Below, one piece after another: positions 18,064-27,055 of a DNA stretch of 64,000 nt. How positions within the stretch are numbered: the first letter of the stretch is position 1; each line of letters opens with the position of its first letter. The stretch is from CAYPGJ01 sp964638515 (lineage in GTDB: Bacteria; Planctomycetota; Phycisphaerae; Phycisphaerales; UBA1924), in the NCBI GenBank assembly GCA_964638515.1, contig CAZWZL010000008.1:1-64000 (forward strand), read 5' to 3'. The notes beneath the pieces were generated by a model that worked only from the letters and a program-made list of their open reading frames with translations, was not told the DNA's origin and did no database searches. The translations under genes were made by a program, and so were the position numbers.

Positions 18064-19263
18064 TCAACGGAACGCCTCGTACTCCTTGCCGCCAAGCAGG
18101 CGCGAAGCGATCTTGAGCTTCATGATCTCATCCGTTCCCTCGTAGATGCGGCAGACCCGGACGTCCTGGAGGTGACGCATCGGTCGATACAGCTCCGACC
18201 AGCCACGCCCGCCGAACACCTGCACCGCACGATCCGCGGCCTCCCAGGCCGCGTTGCTCGCGTAGAACTTGGCCTCGGCGACGCGGAAGTCCGCCTCGGC
18301 GCGCAGCTCGTCGCTGGACGGATTCTCATCGGACGCCTGCTTGGCGTGCGCCGCTCGCTCGATCATCGCGTCCGACGACGCCCGAAGAATCTCGATCATC
18401 GCGATGTGATCCTGCACCAGCTGGTGCTTGCCGATCTCTCGCCCGTGCTGCTTGCGCGACCGCGCATACGTGAGCGATTCCTCGAGGCAGTCTTCGATCG
18501 ACCCGAGGCATCCCGAGGCCACCGACAGGCGGCCCGACACCAGCGTGTGCATGGCGATCCGAAAGCCGTTGCCCTCCTCGCCGAGCATGTTGTTCAGCGG
18601 GACCGGGTGATCGTTCAACTGGAACATCGCCGTGTCGGCGGTATACATGCCGGGCTTGGCGTGCAGCGCCTCCTTCTCGAACGTCTCCCCCGCCGTATCC
18701 ACGATGAACGCGGACATCCGCCGGTCCTTGCCCGTCTTCCCCTCCGGGAACGCGAACACGATAACCGCGTCCGCGATGGACCCGTTCGAGATCAGGTACT
18801 TCACCCCGTTAAGAAGGAAGCGATTCCCGTCGCGACGATACGTCGTCGTGCCTTCGAGCGGGTTCGAGCCGGCCTCCGGCTCGGTCAGCCCGAACGCCAG
18901 CACGCACTCGCCCGAGCAGGACTTCGGCAGATACCGCTTCTTCTGCTCCTCCGTGCCATACCGGATGATCGGGTACTGACCGATCGATGAGTGACCGGAG
19001 AAGAACGTCCGAACCCCCGTGCCCTCCCGATTGATCCGCGCAAGCGCACGTGCATACGTCAGCGCATCAGCCCCACGCCCGCCGTACTCCGTCGGCACGA
19101 GGATCCCCAGCAGGTTGTGCTTCTTGGCCAGCGTGATGATCTCTTCGTTCCGACGGTGCTCCAGATAGCACAGCTCTTCGCCGGGACGCAATTCCACGCA
19201 GTACTTCTCGACATCCGCAAGCACGCTTCGTCGGTTTTGCTCGAGAGTCGTCGTCATCGTCAC
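18064..19263 (-). CDS. Acyl-CoA dehydrogenase
   Basis: 399 residues, normal length for the family. Visible signatures: AFGLTEPEAGSNP (FAD/substrate site), YLISNGSIADAVIVFA, VFGGRGWSELYRPMRHLQDVRV, and YEGTDEIMK, whose Glu is the usual catalytic base. It oxidises an acyl-CoA to the 2-enoyl-CoA with FAD; chain length or branching cannot be told. AGGAGG stands upstream of the ATG. The gene leads a likely two-gene operon with ubiX and is divergent from an SRPBCC gene across a region carrying a perfect palindrome. Confidence 0.92.
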   Translation of the reverse strand: MTMTTTLEQNRRSVLADVEKYCVELRPGEELCYLEHRRNEEIITLAKKHNLLGILVPTEYGGRGADALTYARALARINREGTGVRTFFSGHSSIGQYPIIRYGTEEQKKRYLPKSCSGECVLAFGLTEPEAGSNPLEGTTTYRRDGNRFLLNGVKYLISNGSIADAVIVFAFPEGKTGKDRRMSAFIVDTAGETFEKEALHAKPGMYTADTAMFQLNDHPVPLNNMLGEEGNGFRIAMHTLVSGRLSVASGCLGSIEDCLEESLTYARSRKQHGREIGKHQLVQDHIAMIEILRASSDAMIERAAHAKQASDENPSSDELRAEADFRVAEAKFYASNAAWEAADRAVQVFGGRGWSELYRPMRHLQDVRVCRIYEGTDEIMKLKIASRLLGGKEYEAFR

Positions 19264-19634
19264 ACATCCTCCTGATGTCGGTCGCGCAAATCAGTTCGCC
19301 GCCGCGATGTCCGGCGCGATCGGCCCCCCCTTTCGTCGAGGAGATTCTGCCGCGGCGATCCGCGCTTCGACCGAACGCCTCAAACCGGCGCATCGTCATG
19401 GGGACGAACATCGCACGAACGGGCGGACATGATAGCCGGTTCATTGGCGCACCGCCGCGCAACCACGCGCGCGTTTCAAGCGGCCGTTTACAGTCGTGGA
19501 TCGACCACCCCGCGCCCCTCAATCACCGCTCGAACCGCGGTTCGAGCCGATGCCGACGCATCCCCGGGCTATCATCCCTCTCGCGCTTTTCATGAAGCCC
19601 GCCCCCTCCGATTCTGCTTCGAAAGGACGACGGC
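19264..19634. other. Divergent intergenic region with palindrome
   Basis: 371 bases between the acyl-CoA dehydrogenase and SRPBCC genes, which point away from each other. Apart from the palindrome at 19528-19547 I see no gene, RNA or repeat. It must contain the promoters of both transcripts. Confidence 0.45.
19528..19547. promoter_or_regulatory. 20-bp perfect palindrome, candidate operator
   Basis: gctcgaaccgcggttcgagc reads identically on both strands with no central gap. It lies 87 bases before the SRPBCC start and 264 bases from the acyl-CoA dehydrogenase start, in the only intergenic space serving both. A dimeric repressor such as a TetR-family regulator of acyl-CoA metabolism could bind such a site. 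That is inference, since no regulator gene is adjacent. Confidence 0.4.
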
Positions 19635-20102
19635 ATGCCCCCGACGATCGACGCATTCACCGGCGAAGAATCCTTCTCGACCTCGCCCGAAAGTCTATTC
19701 GCGGCCCTCACCGACCCGGACTCGCTCGCGCTCGCCGTCCCCGATCGAGTCTCGCACACGCGCATCGACGACCGAACACTCAAGTGCGTCGTTCGCCCCG
19801 GCTTCTCGTTCATCCGCGCGAACATGCAGCTCACGTTCTCCATCGTCAACGCCGTCCCGAACAGCGAGGTGGCGATCGACGTCTCCAGCCAGGGCATCGG
19901 CGCGGCCATGCAGATCGAGTGCCGCTTCCAGATCGAACCCGCCGGAGACGGCTCTCGAATCCTCTGGACCGCGCGCGTCGCCAAGCTCAGCGGGCTCATC
20001 TCCGCCGTCAGCCCGAGCCTCATCCGCAGCGCCGCCGAGAAGGTCATCGGCGCCGGGTGGGACGGGCTCCGCACGCAGGTCGAGGGCGCGGCAAAGGCCT
20101 GA
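19635..20102 (+). CDS. SRPBCC-superfamily protein (CoxG-like)
   Basis: 155 residues of helix-grip (START-like) pattern. It opens with FTGEESFSTSPESLFAALTDPDSLALAVPD, the region where CoxG-like proteins have the I-P-x-P-x-x-V-W-x-x-L-x-D-P segment, and ends in a long amphipathic helix (LIRSAAEKVIGAGWDGLRTQV). Such proteins bind a hydrophobic ligand or help assemble oxidoreductases. No CO dehydrogenase genes are nearby, so that role should not be inferred. GAAAGGA precedes the ATG. It is divergent from the acyl-CoA dehydrogenase. Confidence 0.72.
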   Translation: MPPTIDAFTGEESFSTSPESLFAALTDPDSLALAVPDRVSHTRIDDRTLKCVVRPGFSFIRANMQLTFSIVNAVPNSEVAIDVSSQGIGAAMQIECRFQIEPAGDGSRILWTARVAKLSGLISAVSPSLIRSAAEKVIGAGWDGLRTQVEGAAKA

Positions 20103-20149
20103 GCCTCATCAAACTCAACCGCCTCGACGCGCGCCGCATCAGGAACGGG

Positions 20150-21055
20150 TCACACGATCGCATCGCGCGCAGTCGCCAGCATGCGCTCCAATGCGCCCGC
20201 GAACGCCTCCCCCATCCTCGGCCCCTGATCGGGATACAGATACGGCTCAATCACCTCAAGCTCCATCACCGCCAACTCCCCCTCCCGATCGCGGACCATG
20301 TCCACCCGCGCGTACAGCAGCGGCCCATCCACCGCGTCCAGCACACATTGCGCCAATGACAGGTCCGACTCGCTCGGCCGGTGGGCGCGCTCGCTTCCCC
20401 CGAACATCGATTGAATGCGGTAATCCCCGTCAGCGGGCGTCTTGAGCGCGCAGTGCGAGAACACGCGGTCGAAGTACACCAACGAATACTCCCCCTCCTC
20501 CGCGATCGCGGGCAGAAACGGCTGAATCATGGTCGCCGCGGGCGGAAGCAGCTCGGGATGCGGCAGCGGCTCCCCCCGACGCAGTTTCACCTGCCGCCAC
20601 GCCGCCGCGCCGATCTGCGGCTTGATCACGATGGCATCCGTCTCCAGCGCGTCGAACGAACGCGCGATCGACTCGCCGTCCGCACGATCGTGCCACAGCG
20701 TGCGCACGATCCGTGCCCCACGGGCGGCGAGATCGTTGAGATACCCCTTGTGCAGGTTCCATCGCACCGTCTCCACCGGATTCAGCAGCGGCCGACGCGC
20801 GGCCAGCCGATCCAGCGTCGACAGAAACTCCCGAGGCCGCGAGGCGTAATCCCACGTCGTGCCGATCACGAACGCCTCGAAGTCATCCGGCTTCAGCTCC
20901 GGATCGTCCCAGATCACTACGCGCAAGTCGATCCCGCGATCCTCGCAAGCACGTCGCATGGGCACATACTGACGCTCGTGCTCCCACGCGTCCGGGCGAG
21001 GCGAGGCGTGGGTCTCGAGCATGTTGGCGGCCGTGAGCAATCCGACACGAATCAT
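20150..21055 (-). CDS. ATP-grasp family protein (RimK/glutathione-synthetase-like)
   Basis: 301 residues from the ATG at 21055. The frame is open further upstream, but that stretch overlaps the divergent CorA-type gene. The ATP-grasp pattern is visible: TDAIVIKPQIGAAAWRQVKL (nucleotide lysine and Gly/Ala loop), MIQPFLPAIAEEGEYSLVYF (hinge/adenine strand), ARVDMVRDREGELAVMELEVIEPYLYP (metal-binding Glu; the usual Asn-Pro is replaced by E-P). The enzyme should join a carboxylate to an amine or thiol via acyl-phosphate. Substrates are unknown. It is divergent from the CorA-type gene with 55 bases between. Confidence 0.72.
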   Translation of the reverse strand: MIRVGLLTAANMLETHASPRPDAWEHERQYVPMRRACEDRGIDLRVVIWDDPELKPDDFEAFVIGTTWDYASRPREFLSTLDRLAARRPLLNPVETVRWNLHKGYLNDLAARGARIVRTLWHDRADGESIARSFDALETDAIVIKPQIGAAAWRQVKLRRGEPLPHPELLPPAATMIQPFLPAIAEEGEYSLVYFDRVFSHCALKTPADGDYRIQSMFGGSERAHRPSESDLSLAQCVLDAVDGPLLYARVDMVRDREGELAVMELEVIEPYLYPDQGPRMGEAFAGALERMLATARDAIV

Positions 21056-21110
21056 GGGGCGGATGGTAGGGCGCCACGCTTCCCGCCCGTCGCGCGGTAC
21101 CGTCTTGCGC

Positions 21111-22085
21111 ATGACCACCGAGCAAGGACTCATCGGCGCGTATGCCCTGGACGGTCGAGGTGGCGGTCGATCATTGTCCTGGGCCGACATCGAGCAGGGG
21201 CTCCCGGATGACGCCCCGGCCTGGGTGCACCTGGAGCGAACGTGCGAGCGAAGTATCGACTGGCTGCGCACCGCGAACGGGCTCGACCCCATCATCTGCG
21301 ACGCGCTGCTCGCCGAGGAGACCCGCCCCCGCGCCGAAGTCATCGGTTCAGGCCTGCTGGTCATTCTCCGCGGCATCAATCTCAATCCGGGCGCCGAGCC
21401 GGACGACATGGTCTCGCTCCGACTCTGGGTCGACGAACGCCGCGTCATCTCGCTGCGTCATCGGCGCACCGTTGCCGTTCAGGATCTGCGCGATCGCCTC
21501 GAACGATCTCAGGGGCCCGATCGGACGGGCTCCCTGCTCGTCCAGATCGCCGCGAGCCTCATCGATCGCATGCAGAACGCCATCGATGTGGTCGACGATG
21601 GGCTCAGCGCGATGGAGGAGCGCATCGCCGCGGGCGAGACCGCCCACATGCGCCATCACATCGCTGAACTGCGCCGCAACGCGATCGCTTATCGGCGGCA
21701 CTTCGCCCCGCAACGCGAAGCCATGACGCGCCTCATCACCGCCAACCTCCCATGGCTCACCGATCGAGACCGCGCCATGCTGCGCGAGGACGCCGACCGG
21801 CTCACGCGCTACATCGAGGAACTCGACGCCGCGCGCGAACGCGCCGTGGTGATGCACGAGGAAATAATGGCCCGCGCTGCCGAGCAGATGAATCGAGCCA
21901 TGTACGTGCTCTCCCTGGTCGCCGGGGTCTTCCTGCCCCTGGGCCTCATCACGGGCCTGCTGGGCATCAACGTCGGCGGCATCCCCGGCGTCGACCATCC
22001 CCTCGCATTCCTCGTCGTATGCGCCGTCCTCCTCTTCATCGTCCTCCTCGAACTTTGGATCTTCAGACGCTTTCGCTGGCTCTAG
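21111..22085 (+). CDS. CorA/ZntB-type divalent metal ion transporter
   Basis: 324 residues. A large cytosolic funnel domain (to about 260) with long helices is followed by two C-terminal membrane helices. The first ends with GLLGINVGGIPG. CorA Mg2+ channels have GMN at this place. The GIN-x-GG-x-PG form is typical of ZntB, which transports Zn2+ with protons, so a ZntB-like role is more likely than Mg2+ uptake. The protein ends with a short basic cytosolic tail (RRFRWL), as in the family. Start at 21111 puts the first conserved beta segment near the N-terminus; upstream codons overlap the divergent ATP-grasp gene. Confidence 0.87.
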   Translation: MTTEQGLIGAYALDGRGGGRSLSWADIEQGLPDDAPAWVHLERTCERSIDWLRTANGLDPIICDALLAEETRPRAEVIGSGLLVILRGINLNPGAEPDDMVSLRLWVDERRVISLRHRRTVAVQDLRDRLERSQGPDRTGSLLVQIAASLIDRMQNAIDVVDDGLSAMEERIAAGETAHMRHHIAELRRNAIAYRRHFAPQREAMTRLITANLPWLTDRDRAMLREDADRLTRYIEELDAARERAVVMHEEIMARAAEQMNRAMYVLSLVAGVFLPLGLITGLLGINVGGIPGVDHPLAFLVVCAVLLFIVLLELWIFRRFRWL

Positions 22086-22113
22086 CCCCTCTTCGAGCCC
22101 GCCCTTCACCTCG

Positions 22114-22139
22114 GCCGATGCCTCACCGACCGCATCGGC
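22114..22139. terminator. Hairpin between convergent genes, possible terminator
   Basis: A perfect 8-bp stem (gccgatgc at 22114-22121, gcatcggc at 22132-22139) encloses a 10-base loop 28 bases after the CorA/ZntB stop. There is no T-run, so it is not a classical intrinsic terminator, but position between convergent genes suits a transcription barrier or 3'-end stabiliser. Confidence 0.35.
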
Positions 22140-22328
22140 TCAACGCAGGATCGCGACGACTTCACGCAGACCGGGAGCCTTTTTCGTCTCTTCGACGACG
22201 TTCGGCGCGACCGCCTCACCAGGCGCATCGCCGGCGTCCTCTCTCATGCCCGCCGCCAGGTCCAGCTCTTCCGCTTCTCCCGTGCCGCCCCCGATCGCGG
22301 CGCCGGCTCCGCCAAGAAGCCCGCGCAC
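22140..22328 (-). CDS. Doubtful small frame downstream of the OPT gene
   Basis: A GTG-started frame of 62 residues on the same strand and in the same frame as the OPT gene, separated from it only by the OPT TGA at 22440-22442 and open codons. Its N-terminal half is Gly/Ala-rich. The last 20 residues (VVEETKKAPGLREVVAIL) could form an amphipathic helix. No family is recognised. It may be chance in GC-rich DNA, a remnant, or a small gene. Confidence 0.2.
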   Translation of the reverse strand: MRGLLGGAGAAIGGGTGEAEELDLAAGMREDAGDAPGEAVAPNVVEETKKAPGLREVVAILR

Positions 22329-22439
22329 ACCCCCGCGAAGATCTGACCGTCCGCGCGAGGAACAAGCGACATCGCCATTCCCCGAGGATCCAAGAGGCCG
22401 CCCGGCCGCGAGTCGGGAGGCCCACGGTTCTGCGCCCGC

Positions 22440-24455
22440 TCAATTCTTGAACAAGAACACCTTCAGCAGAATATCCCCGATGCCCACCAGCGCGGCGCCG
22501 GCGATCAGCCCCGCGCAGATCGGCTCCTGCGTGTCGATCCACAACAACTTCCCGCGCGATTCCTTCTTCTCCGCGAACATCCGGCCCATCACCCAGAAGA
22601 ACATCGCGCCCGCGAACATCGCCATCGTCGACTCCGGGGGCACCAGCACGCCCAGGCCGATCGCCAGAGGCGAGATCGGGAACTTCCCCCGGCTGAAGAT
22701 CCGCACCACCTCCATCACCAGCCCGACCCCGGCCGCGATCCCCATCGACCACGCGATCGACGTCGTCAGCAGCTTGCCCTCTCCCCCTCCGAACAACGAC
22801 GTCACCAGGTCCGACACACCCTTCCACTGCACCGCGGACGGGAACGAGAACTGCCCCCCCTCCGGCGCCATGATCTTCTGCACGTGCTCCGCATCCGCCG
22901 CCGCCTTTCCCGCGTCGTAATCGCTCAGGAAGAGCACGAAGAACAACGGCGTCGAGGCCAGCGCGCCCGCCATGATCCCGATCATGTGCCCGATCGCCTG
23001 CTGACGCGGCTTCGCGCCCAGCATGTACCCCGGCTTGATGTCCATCAGCAGGTTGCTCGCGTTCGACGCCACCTCAACGCACATCACGCCCGTCATGAGG
23101 TTCGTCGCCGGATGCTTCGGCGCCGCGGCCCCGAAGATGAACTGCGGGATCTTCGACAACGAGCCGGTCGGCGTGATGCCCGTCAACGCCGTGCTGCTCG
23201 ACGCGATCAGCGTCAGCACGATGATCAGCGGGATCGCCAGCGCCCCCAGCACCCACGACACCCCGAAATACGCGTGCGCCATCCACACGCCCAGCGCGCC
23301 CACGATCGGGATCCCCACGAACGAAACCTTCAGCGGCAGCTCGATGTGCGCCACCACATCCTCCGTCGCGGCCTTCCCCTTCCTCCCGAACACCGCGCGG
23401 AACGCCTCAACGAACACCTTGGGCTTGGCGAACAGCGACACCATCGACGCCATCACCATGATCGAGATGCCCCACCAAAGAGACCAGTTGTTCAGAATGT
23501 GCGCCCGTCCGAACACCGCCTCCCCCGTCACCGCGTTCACCGACTTGGGCTGGATCTCCCCGATCGAGATCATCCACGGCGCGATGATCGCAAAGTTCAG
23601 GATCATCCCGATCATCAGGCTCGACGCCGCTCGGATCCCCATCAGCCCTCCCGCGCCCACCATCGCCAGATCCAGCGCGGGGCTCAACGCCAATTGCCGC
23701 ACATCCACGTTCGCGATCCGGGGAATCGGAACCCAGTTCTTCTTCACCATCCAGTAGTACCAGGCGTCCAGGTTGTGCGGCAGATGCCACGCCTTGGTCA
23801 TTCCGAACAGCCGCTCCTGCAGCAAACGCATGTAGTGCTCGCCCGAGATGAACGAGATGAACCCCGCCGCGCCCGCCGTGATCGCCAGCGCCTTGGCCTT
23901 GAACAAACCAACCGCCGCGTCCGCCGTGTACAGCGTGTCCAGCACCACCCCGCACGCCCGACCCTCCGGGAACGGCTGCTGCTCGTCGTTGATGAACCGG
24001 CGCTTCATCGGGAATGCCACCAGCACCCCGAGAATCGACAGCACCACATTGAACGACATCATGTGCCACCAGTTCATGGGGCGGTTTTCCACCCACATGT
24101 ACGCGGCCATGCCCGAGATCAGCGGCCCCGTCATGTAACCCGCCGCCGTGGCCACCGACTGCGAACAGTTGTTCTCCAGAATCGTCATGTCCTTGGCGCC
24201 GAGGCGCGACATGATCCGAAACATGGCAAACGCCAGGATCACCGACGTCAGCCCAACACCCAGCGTCCATCCCGCTTTCGCGCCCACGTACAGGTTCGTC
24301 GCCGACAGCACCCCCCCGAGCAGAAACCCCGTGAGCGCCGACCGCAGCGTCAGCTGGGGCATGTCCCCCCGAAACACCGTCTCCAGCCACCAACGGTCCT
24401 TCTGCTCACGGGTCCACGTTCGGATCTGCTCGTCCGTCAGGTGGGGAATGGCCAT
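22440..24455 (-). CDS. OPT-family oligopeptide transporter
   Basis: 671 residues, highly hydrophobic, about 14-16 membrane helices. OPT signatures include SATNLYVGAKAGWTLGVG near residue 50, ENNCSQSVATAAGYMTGPL about residue 95, and EGRACGVVLDTLY about residue 165. Bacterial OPT members import short peptides or metal-chelate compounds with protons; the substrate here is unknown. The N-terminus (LTDEQIRTWTREQKDRWW) is a cytosolic amphipathic lead. Length and the terminal helix look complete, so the stop at 22440 appears genuine. It is divergent from the helicase gene. Confidence 0.92.
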   Translation of the reverse strand: MAIPHLTDEQIRTWTREQKDRWWLETVFRGDMPQLTLRSALTGFLLGGVLSATNLYVGAKAGWTLGVGLTSVILAFAMFRIMSRLGAKDMTILENNCSQSVATAAGYMTGPLISGMAAYMWVENRPMNWWHMMSFNVVLSILGVLVAFPMKRRFINDEQQPFPEGRACGVVLDTLYTADAAVGLFKAKALAITAGAAGFISFISGEHYMRLLQERLFGMTKAWHLPHNLDAWYYWMVKKNWVPIPRIANVDVRQLALSPALDLAMVGAGGLMGIRAASSLMIGMILNFAIIAPWMISIGEIQPKSVNAVTGEAVFGRAHILNNWSLWWGISIMVMASMVSLFAKPKVFVEAFRAVFGRKGKAATEDVVAHIELPLKVSFVGIPIVGALGVWMAHAYFGVSWVLGALAIPLIIVLTLIASSSTALTGITPTGSLSKIPQFIFGAAAPKHPATNLMTGVMCVEVASNASNLLMDIKPGYMLGAKPRQQAIGHMIGIMAGALASTPLFFVLFLSDYDAGKAAADAEHVQKIMAPEGGQFSFPSAVQWKGVSDLVTSLFGGGEGKLLTTSIAWSMGIAAGVGLVMEVVRIFSRGKFPISPLAIGLGVLVPPESTMAMFAGAMFFWVMGRMFAEKKESRGKLLWIDTQEPICAGLIAGAALVGIGDILLKVFLFKN

Positions 24456-24568
24456 GGGGCCGAAAGGTAGCGTCTCGCCCCGTCAATGGAAGCACAAATC
24501 CCGCGCTTCGCGCACCCCGGCCCCGACGCATAGGCTCACTCGTTCCATCACCCCCCGTGCGCCGCGCC

Positions 24569-27055
24569 ATGATTGACGTCGCCACAGCTTGGTTCCGCTC
24601 CAAGGGCTGGACGCCCTTCGACTTTCAGCGCAACACCTGGAGCGCCTACATCGATGGACGCTCCGGCCTCCTGCACGCCCCCACCGGCGCCGGAAAGACC
24701 CTCGCCCTCTGGCTCGCGCCGCTCCTCGAGCAACCTCCCGTCGCTGCCCCGGAGCCGCTGCGTGTCCTCTGGATCACGCCCCTCCGCGCGCTCTCCAACG
24801 ACACGGCGCAAGCCCTCCTCGCGCCCGTCCGCGATCTCAATCTCCCCTTCACCGTCCAGACCCGCACGGGCGACACCGCATCCTCCCTGCGCGCCAAACA
24901 ACGTAAGTCCCCGCCCTCCGCGCTCATCACCACGCCCGAATCACTCTCCATTCTCCTCTCCCACCCGGAATCCACCACCTACTTCTCAACCCTGCGCGCC
25001 GTCATCGTCGACGAGTGGCACGAACTCCTCTCCACCAAACGAGGCGTGCTCACCGAACTCGCCCTCGCGCGCCTCCGCACGCTCGCGCCCGGCCTGCGCA
25101 CCTGGGGGCTCTCCGCAACGCTCGCCAACCTCTCCGACGCCGCACGCGCGCTCGTCGGACACCGCGCCCCCCAGCCCACGCTCATCCACGCGCCCGCACG
25201 ACACGACACCATCATCGAGACCATCCTCCCCGACGACATCGAGCGATACCCGTGGGCCGGGCACATCGGCATCCGGCTCCTCGACCGCGTCATCGATTCC
25301 ATCCTGGCCGCGCGCACAACGCTCCTCTTCACCAACACCCGCTCTCAATCCGAGATCTGGTTTCGCCAGATCCTCCGCCGGAGCCCCGATCTCCTGGGCC
25401 GCATCGCCCTGCACCACGGCTCGCTCGACCGCGACATCCGACGACGAGTCGAATCCCTTCTCCGTGCCGACGGCGCGCCCCACTCCGCGCTCCGCTGCGT
25501 GGTCTGCACCTCATCCCTCGACCTCGGCGTCGATTTCGCGCCCGTCGATCAGGTCATCCAGATCGGCTCACCCCGAGGCGTTGCCCGCCTCCTCCAGCGC
25601 GCCGGCCGAAGCGGCCACCGCCCCGGCGCCGTCAGCCGCATCCTCTGCGTCCCCACCAACGCGCTCGAACTCCTCGATTTCGCCGCCGCGCGCGACGCCG
25701 CAGCCGCTGGCCTCGTCGAACCTCGATCCCCTCTCCACAAGCCTCTCGACGTCCTCGCACAACACCTCGTCACCGTGGCGTCCGGCGGCGGCTTCGACGA
25801 ACCCGCCCTGCTCGACGAAGTCCGCTCCACCGCGGCGTACGCCGATCTATCCGACGAGGAATGGAAGTGGGTCATGGACTTCTCCCGTCAAGGCGGCCCC
25901 TCCCTGCACGCCTATCCGCGCTTCGCGCGCATCACGCCGCGCAACGCGCGCTGGCACGTCGCCTCCTCCACCATCGCCGCAAGTCATCGTCTCGACATCG
26001 GCGTCATCGTCTCCGACGCGGCCGTGACCGTGCAATATCAGAACGGCCGCACCCTCGGATCCATCGAAGAGTCCTTCATCTCCCGCCTCGTGCCCGGCGA
26101 TCGATTCGTCTTCGCCGGGCGCACCCTCGAGCTCATCCGCCTCCGACAGATGACCGCACACGTCCGGCCCGCGAAGTCCGCCGGCGGCGCCGTCCCCCGA
26201 TGGAACGGCGGCAAAATGCCCCTCTCCTCCCACCTCGCCGCCGCCGTGCGACATCGCCTCGCCGATGCCGCACGCGGCGAGTTCCAAGGCCCCGAGATGG
26301 CCCTCCTCCGCCCGCTTCTCGAACGCCAGGCCGCCGTCTCGCGCATCCCAACCGCCGATGAGCTCCTTATCGAATCCCTCAAGACCCGAGAAGGGCACCA
26401 CGCCTTTGTCTTCCCGTTCGCCGGCCGCCTCGCCCACGAAGCCCTCGCCCCGCTCGTGGCCTGGCGCATCTCCCGGCGCGATCACCGCACCGTCCGCGCC
26501 GTCGTCAACGACCTCGGCATCGAGCTCCTCTCCAATCTCCCCCTCACGCTCTCCGAACCAGACTGGCGCGCCGCCCTCTCTCCCGACAATCTCCTCGTTG
26601 ACCTGCTGCACGCCATCAACGCCGGCGAACTCGCACGCCGACAATTCCGCGAGATCGCCCGCATCGCCGGACTCACCCCACAGGGCTACCCCGGCCGACC
26701 CTCCCCCGCGCGTCGACTCCAGGCGTCCTCAGAAATGTTCTTCGACGTGTTCACCGAATTCGACCCCGAGAACCTGCTCCTCTCACAAGCGCGCCGCGAG
26801 ATGCTCGAAGGACAGTTCGAAATCGACCGCGTCCGCGCATCCCTCGAGTGGATGTCCAAGGCCCCCCTCCTGCTCATGCAGCCTCGAGGCCTCACCCCGC
26901 TGGCCTTCCCCCTCTGGGCAGAGAGCCTGCGCGCGACCACCGTCTCCTCCCAACGCTGGGAAGATCGGGTCCGCGATATGGTGGTGCGCCTCGAACGAGC
27001 TCACACGCCCACAACGCCGCGCCGACGATCGTCACGACATGCCAAGCGCGATTGA
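24569..27055 (+). CDS. Ligase-associated DEXH-box DNA helicase (Lhr-like)
   Basis: 828 residues from the ATG at 24569; a GTG at 24557 would add four. SF2 motifs run in order: APTGAGKT (I), TPLRALSND (Ia), DEWHELL (II), GLSATL (III), SSLDLGVDFAPVD (V), LLQRAGRSGHRPG (VI). The large C-terminal part corresponds to the winged-helix and Lhr-type domains. In many bacteria this helicase type is encoded with an ATP-dependent DNA ligase, an exonuclease and the PdeM phosphoesterase as a DNA repair set. Here it overlaps pdeM by 17 bases, but no ligase or exonuclease gene is in the window. It should act on DNA in the cytosol. Confidence 0.9.
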   Translation: MIDVATAWFRSKGWTPFDFQRNTWSAYIDGRSGLLHAPTGAGKTLALWLAPLLEQPPVAAPEPLRVLWITPLRALSNDTAQALLAPVRDLNLPFTVQTRTGDTASSLRAKQRKSPPSALITTPESLSILLSHPESTTYFSTLRAVIVDEWHELLSTKRGVLTELALARLRTLAPGLRTWGLSATLANLSDAARALVGHRAPQPTLIHAPARHDTIIETILPDDIERYPWAGHIGIRLLDRVIDSILAARTTLLFTNTRSQSEIWFRQILRRSPDLLGRIALHHGSLDRDIRRRVESLLRADGAPHSALRCVVCTSSLDLGVDFAPVDQVIQIGSPRGVARLLQRAGRSGHRPGAVSRILCVPTNALELLDFAAARDAAAAGLVEPRSPLHKPLDVLAQHLVTVASGGGFDEPALLDEVRSTAAYADLSDEEWKWVMDFSRQGGPSLHAYPRFARITPRNARWHVASSTIAASHRLDIGVIVSDAAVTVQYQNGRTLGSIEESFISRLVPGDRFVFAGRTLELIRLRQMTAHVRPAKSAGGAVPRWNGGKMPLSSHLAAAVRHRLADAARGEFQGPEMALLRPLLERQAAVSRIPTADELLIESLKTREGHHAFVFPFAGRLAHEALAPLVAWRISRRDHRTVRAVVNDLGIELLSNLPLTLSEPDWRAALSPDNLLVDLLHAINAGELARRQFREIARIAGLTPQGYPGRPSPARRLQASSEMFFDVFTEFDPENLLLSQARREMLEGQFEIDRVRASLEWMSKAPLLLMQPRGLTPLAFPLWAESLRATTVSSQRWEDRVRDMVVRLERAHTPTTPRRRSSRHAKRD

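Larger units (their letters stand above)
22086..22439. other. Convergent intergenic region
   Basis: 354 bases between the ends of the CorA/ZntB and OPT genes. It contains a stable hairpin and a weak minus-strand reading frame (both listed separately). Nothing else was seen. Confidence 0.4.

Noticed and set aside
22884..24470. Plus-strand frame of about 530 codons opposite the OPT gene
   Set aside because: Almost entirely Arg/His/Pro/Gln; the OPT protein on the minus strand has full family signatures.
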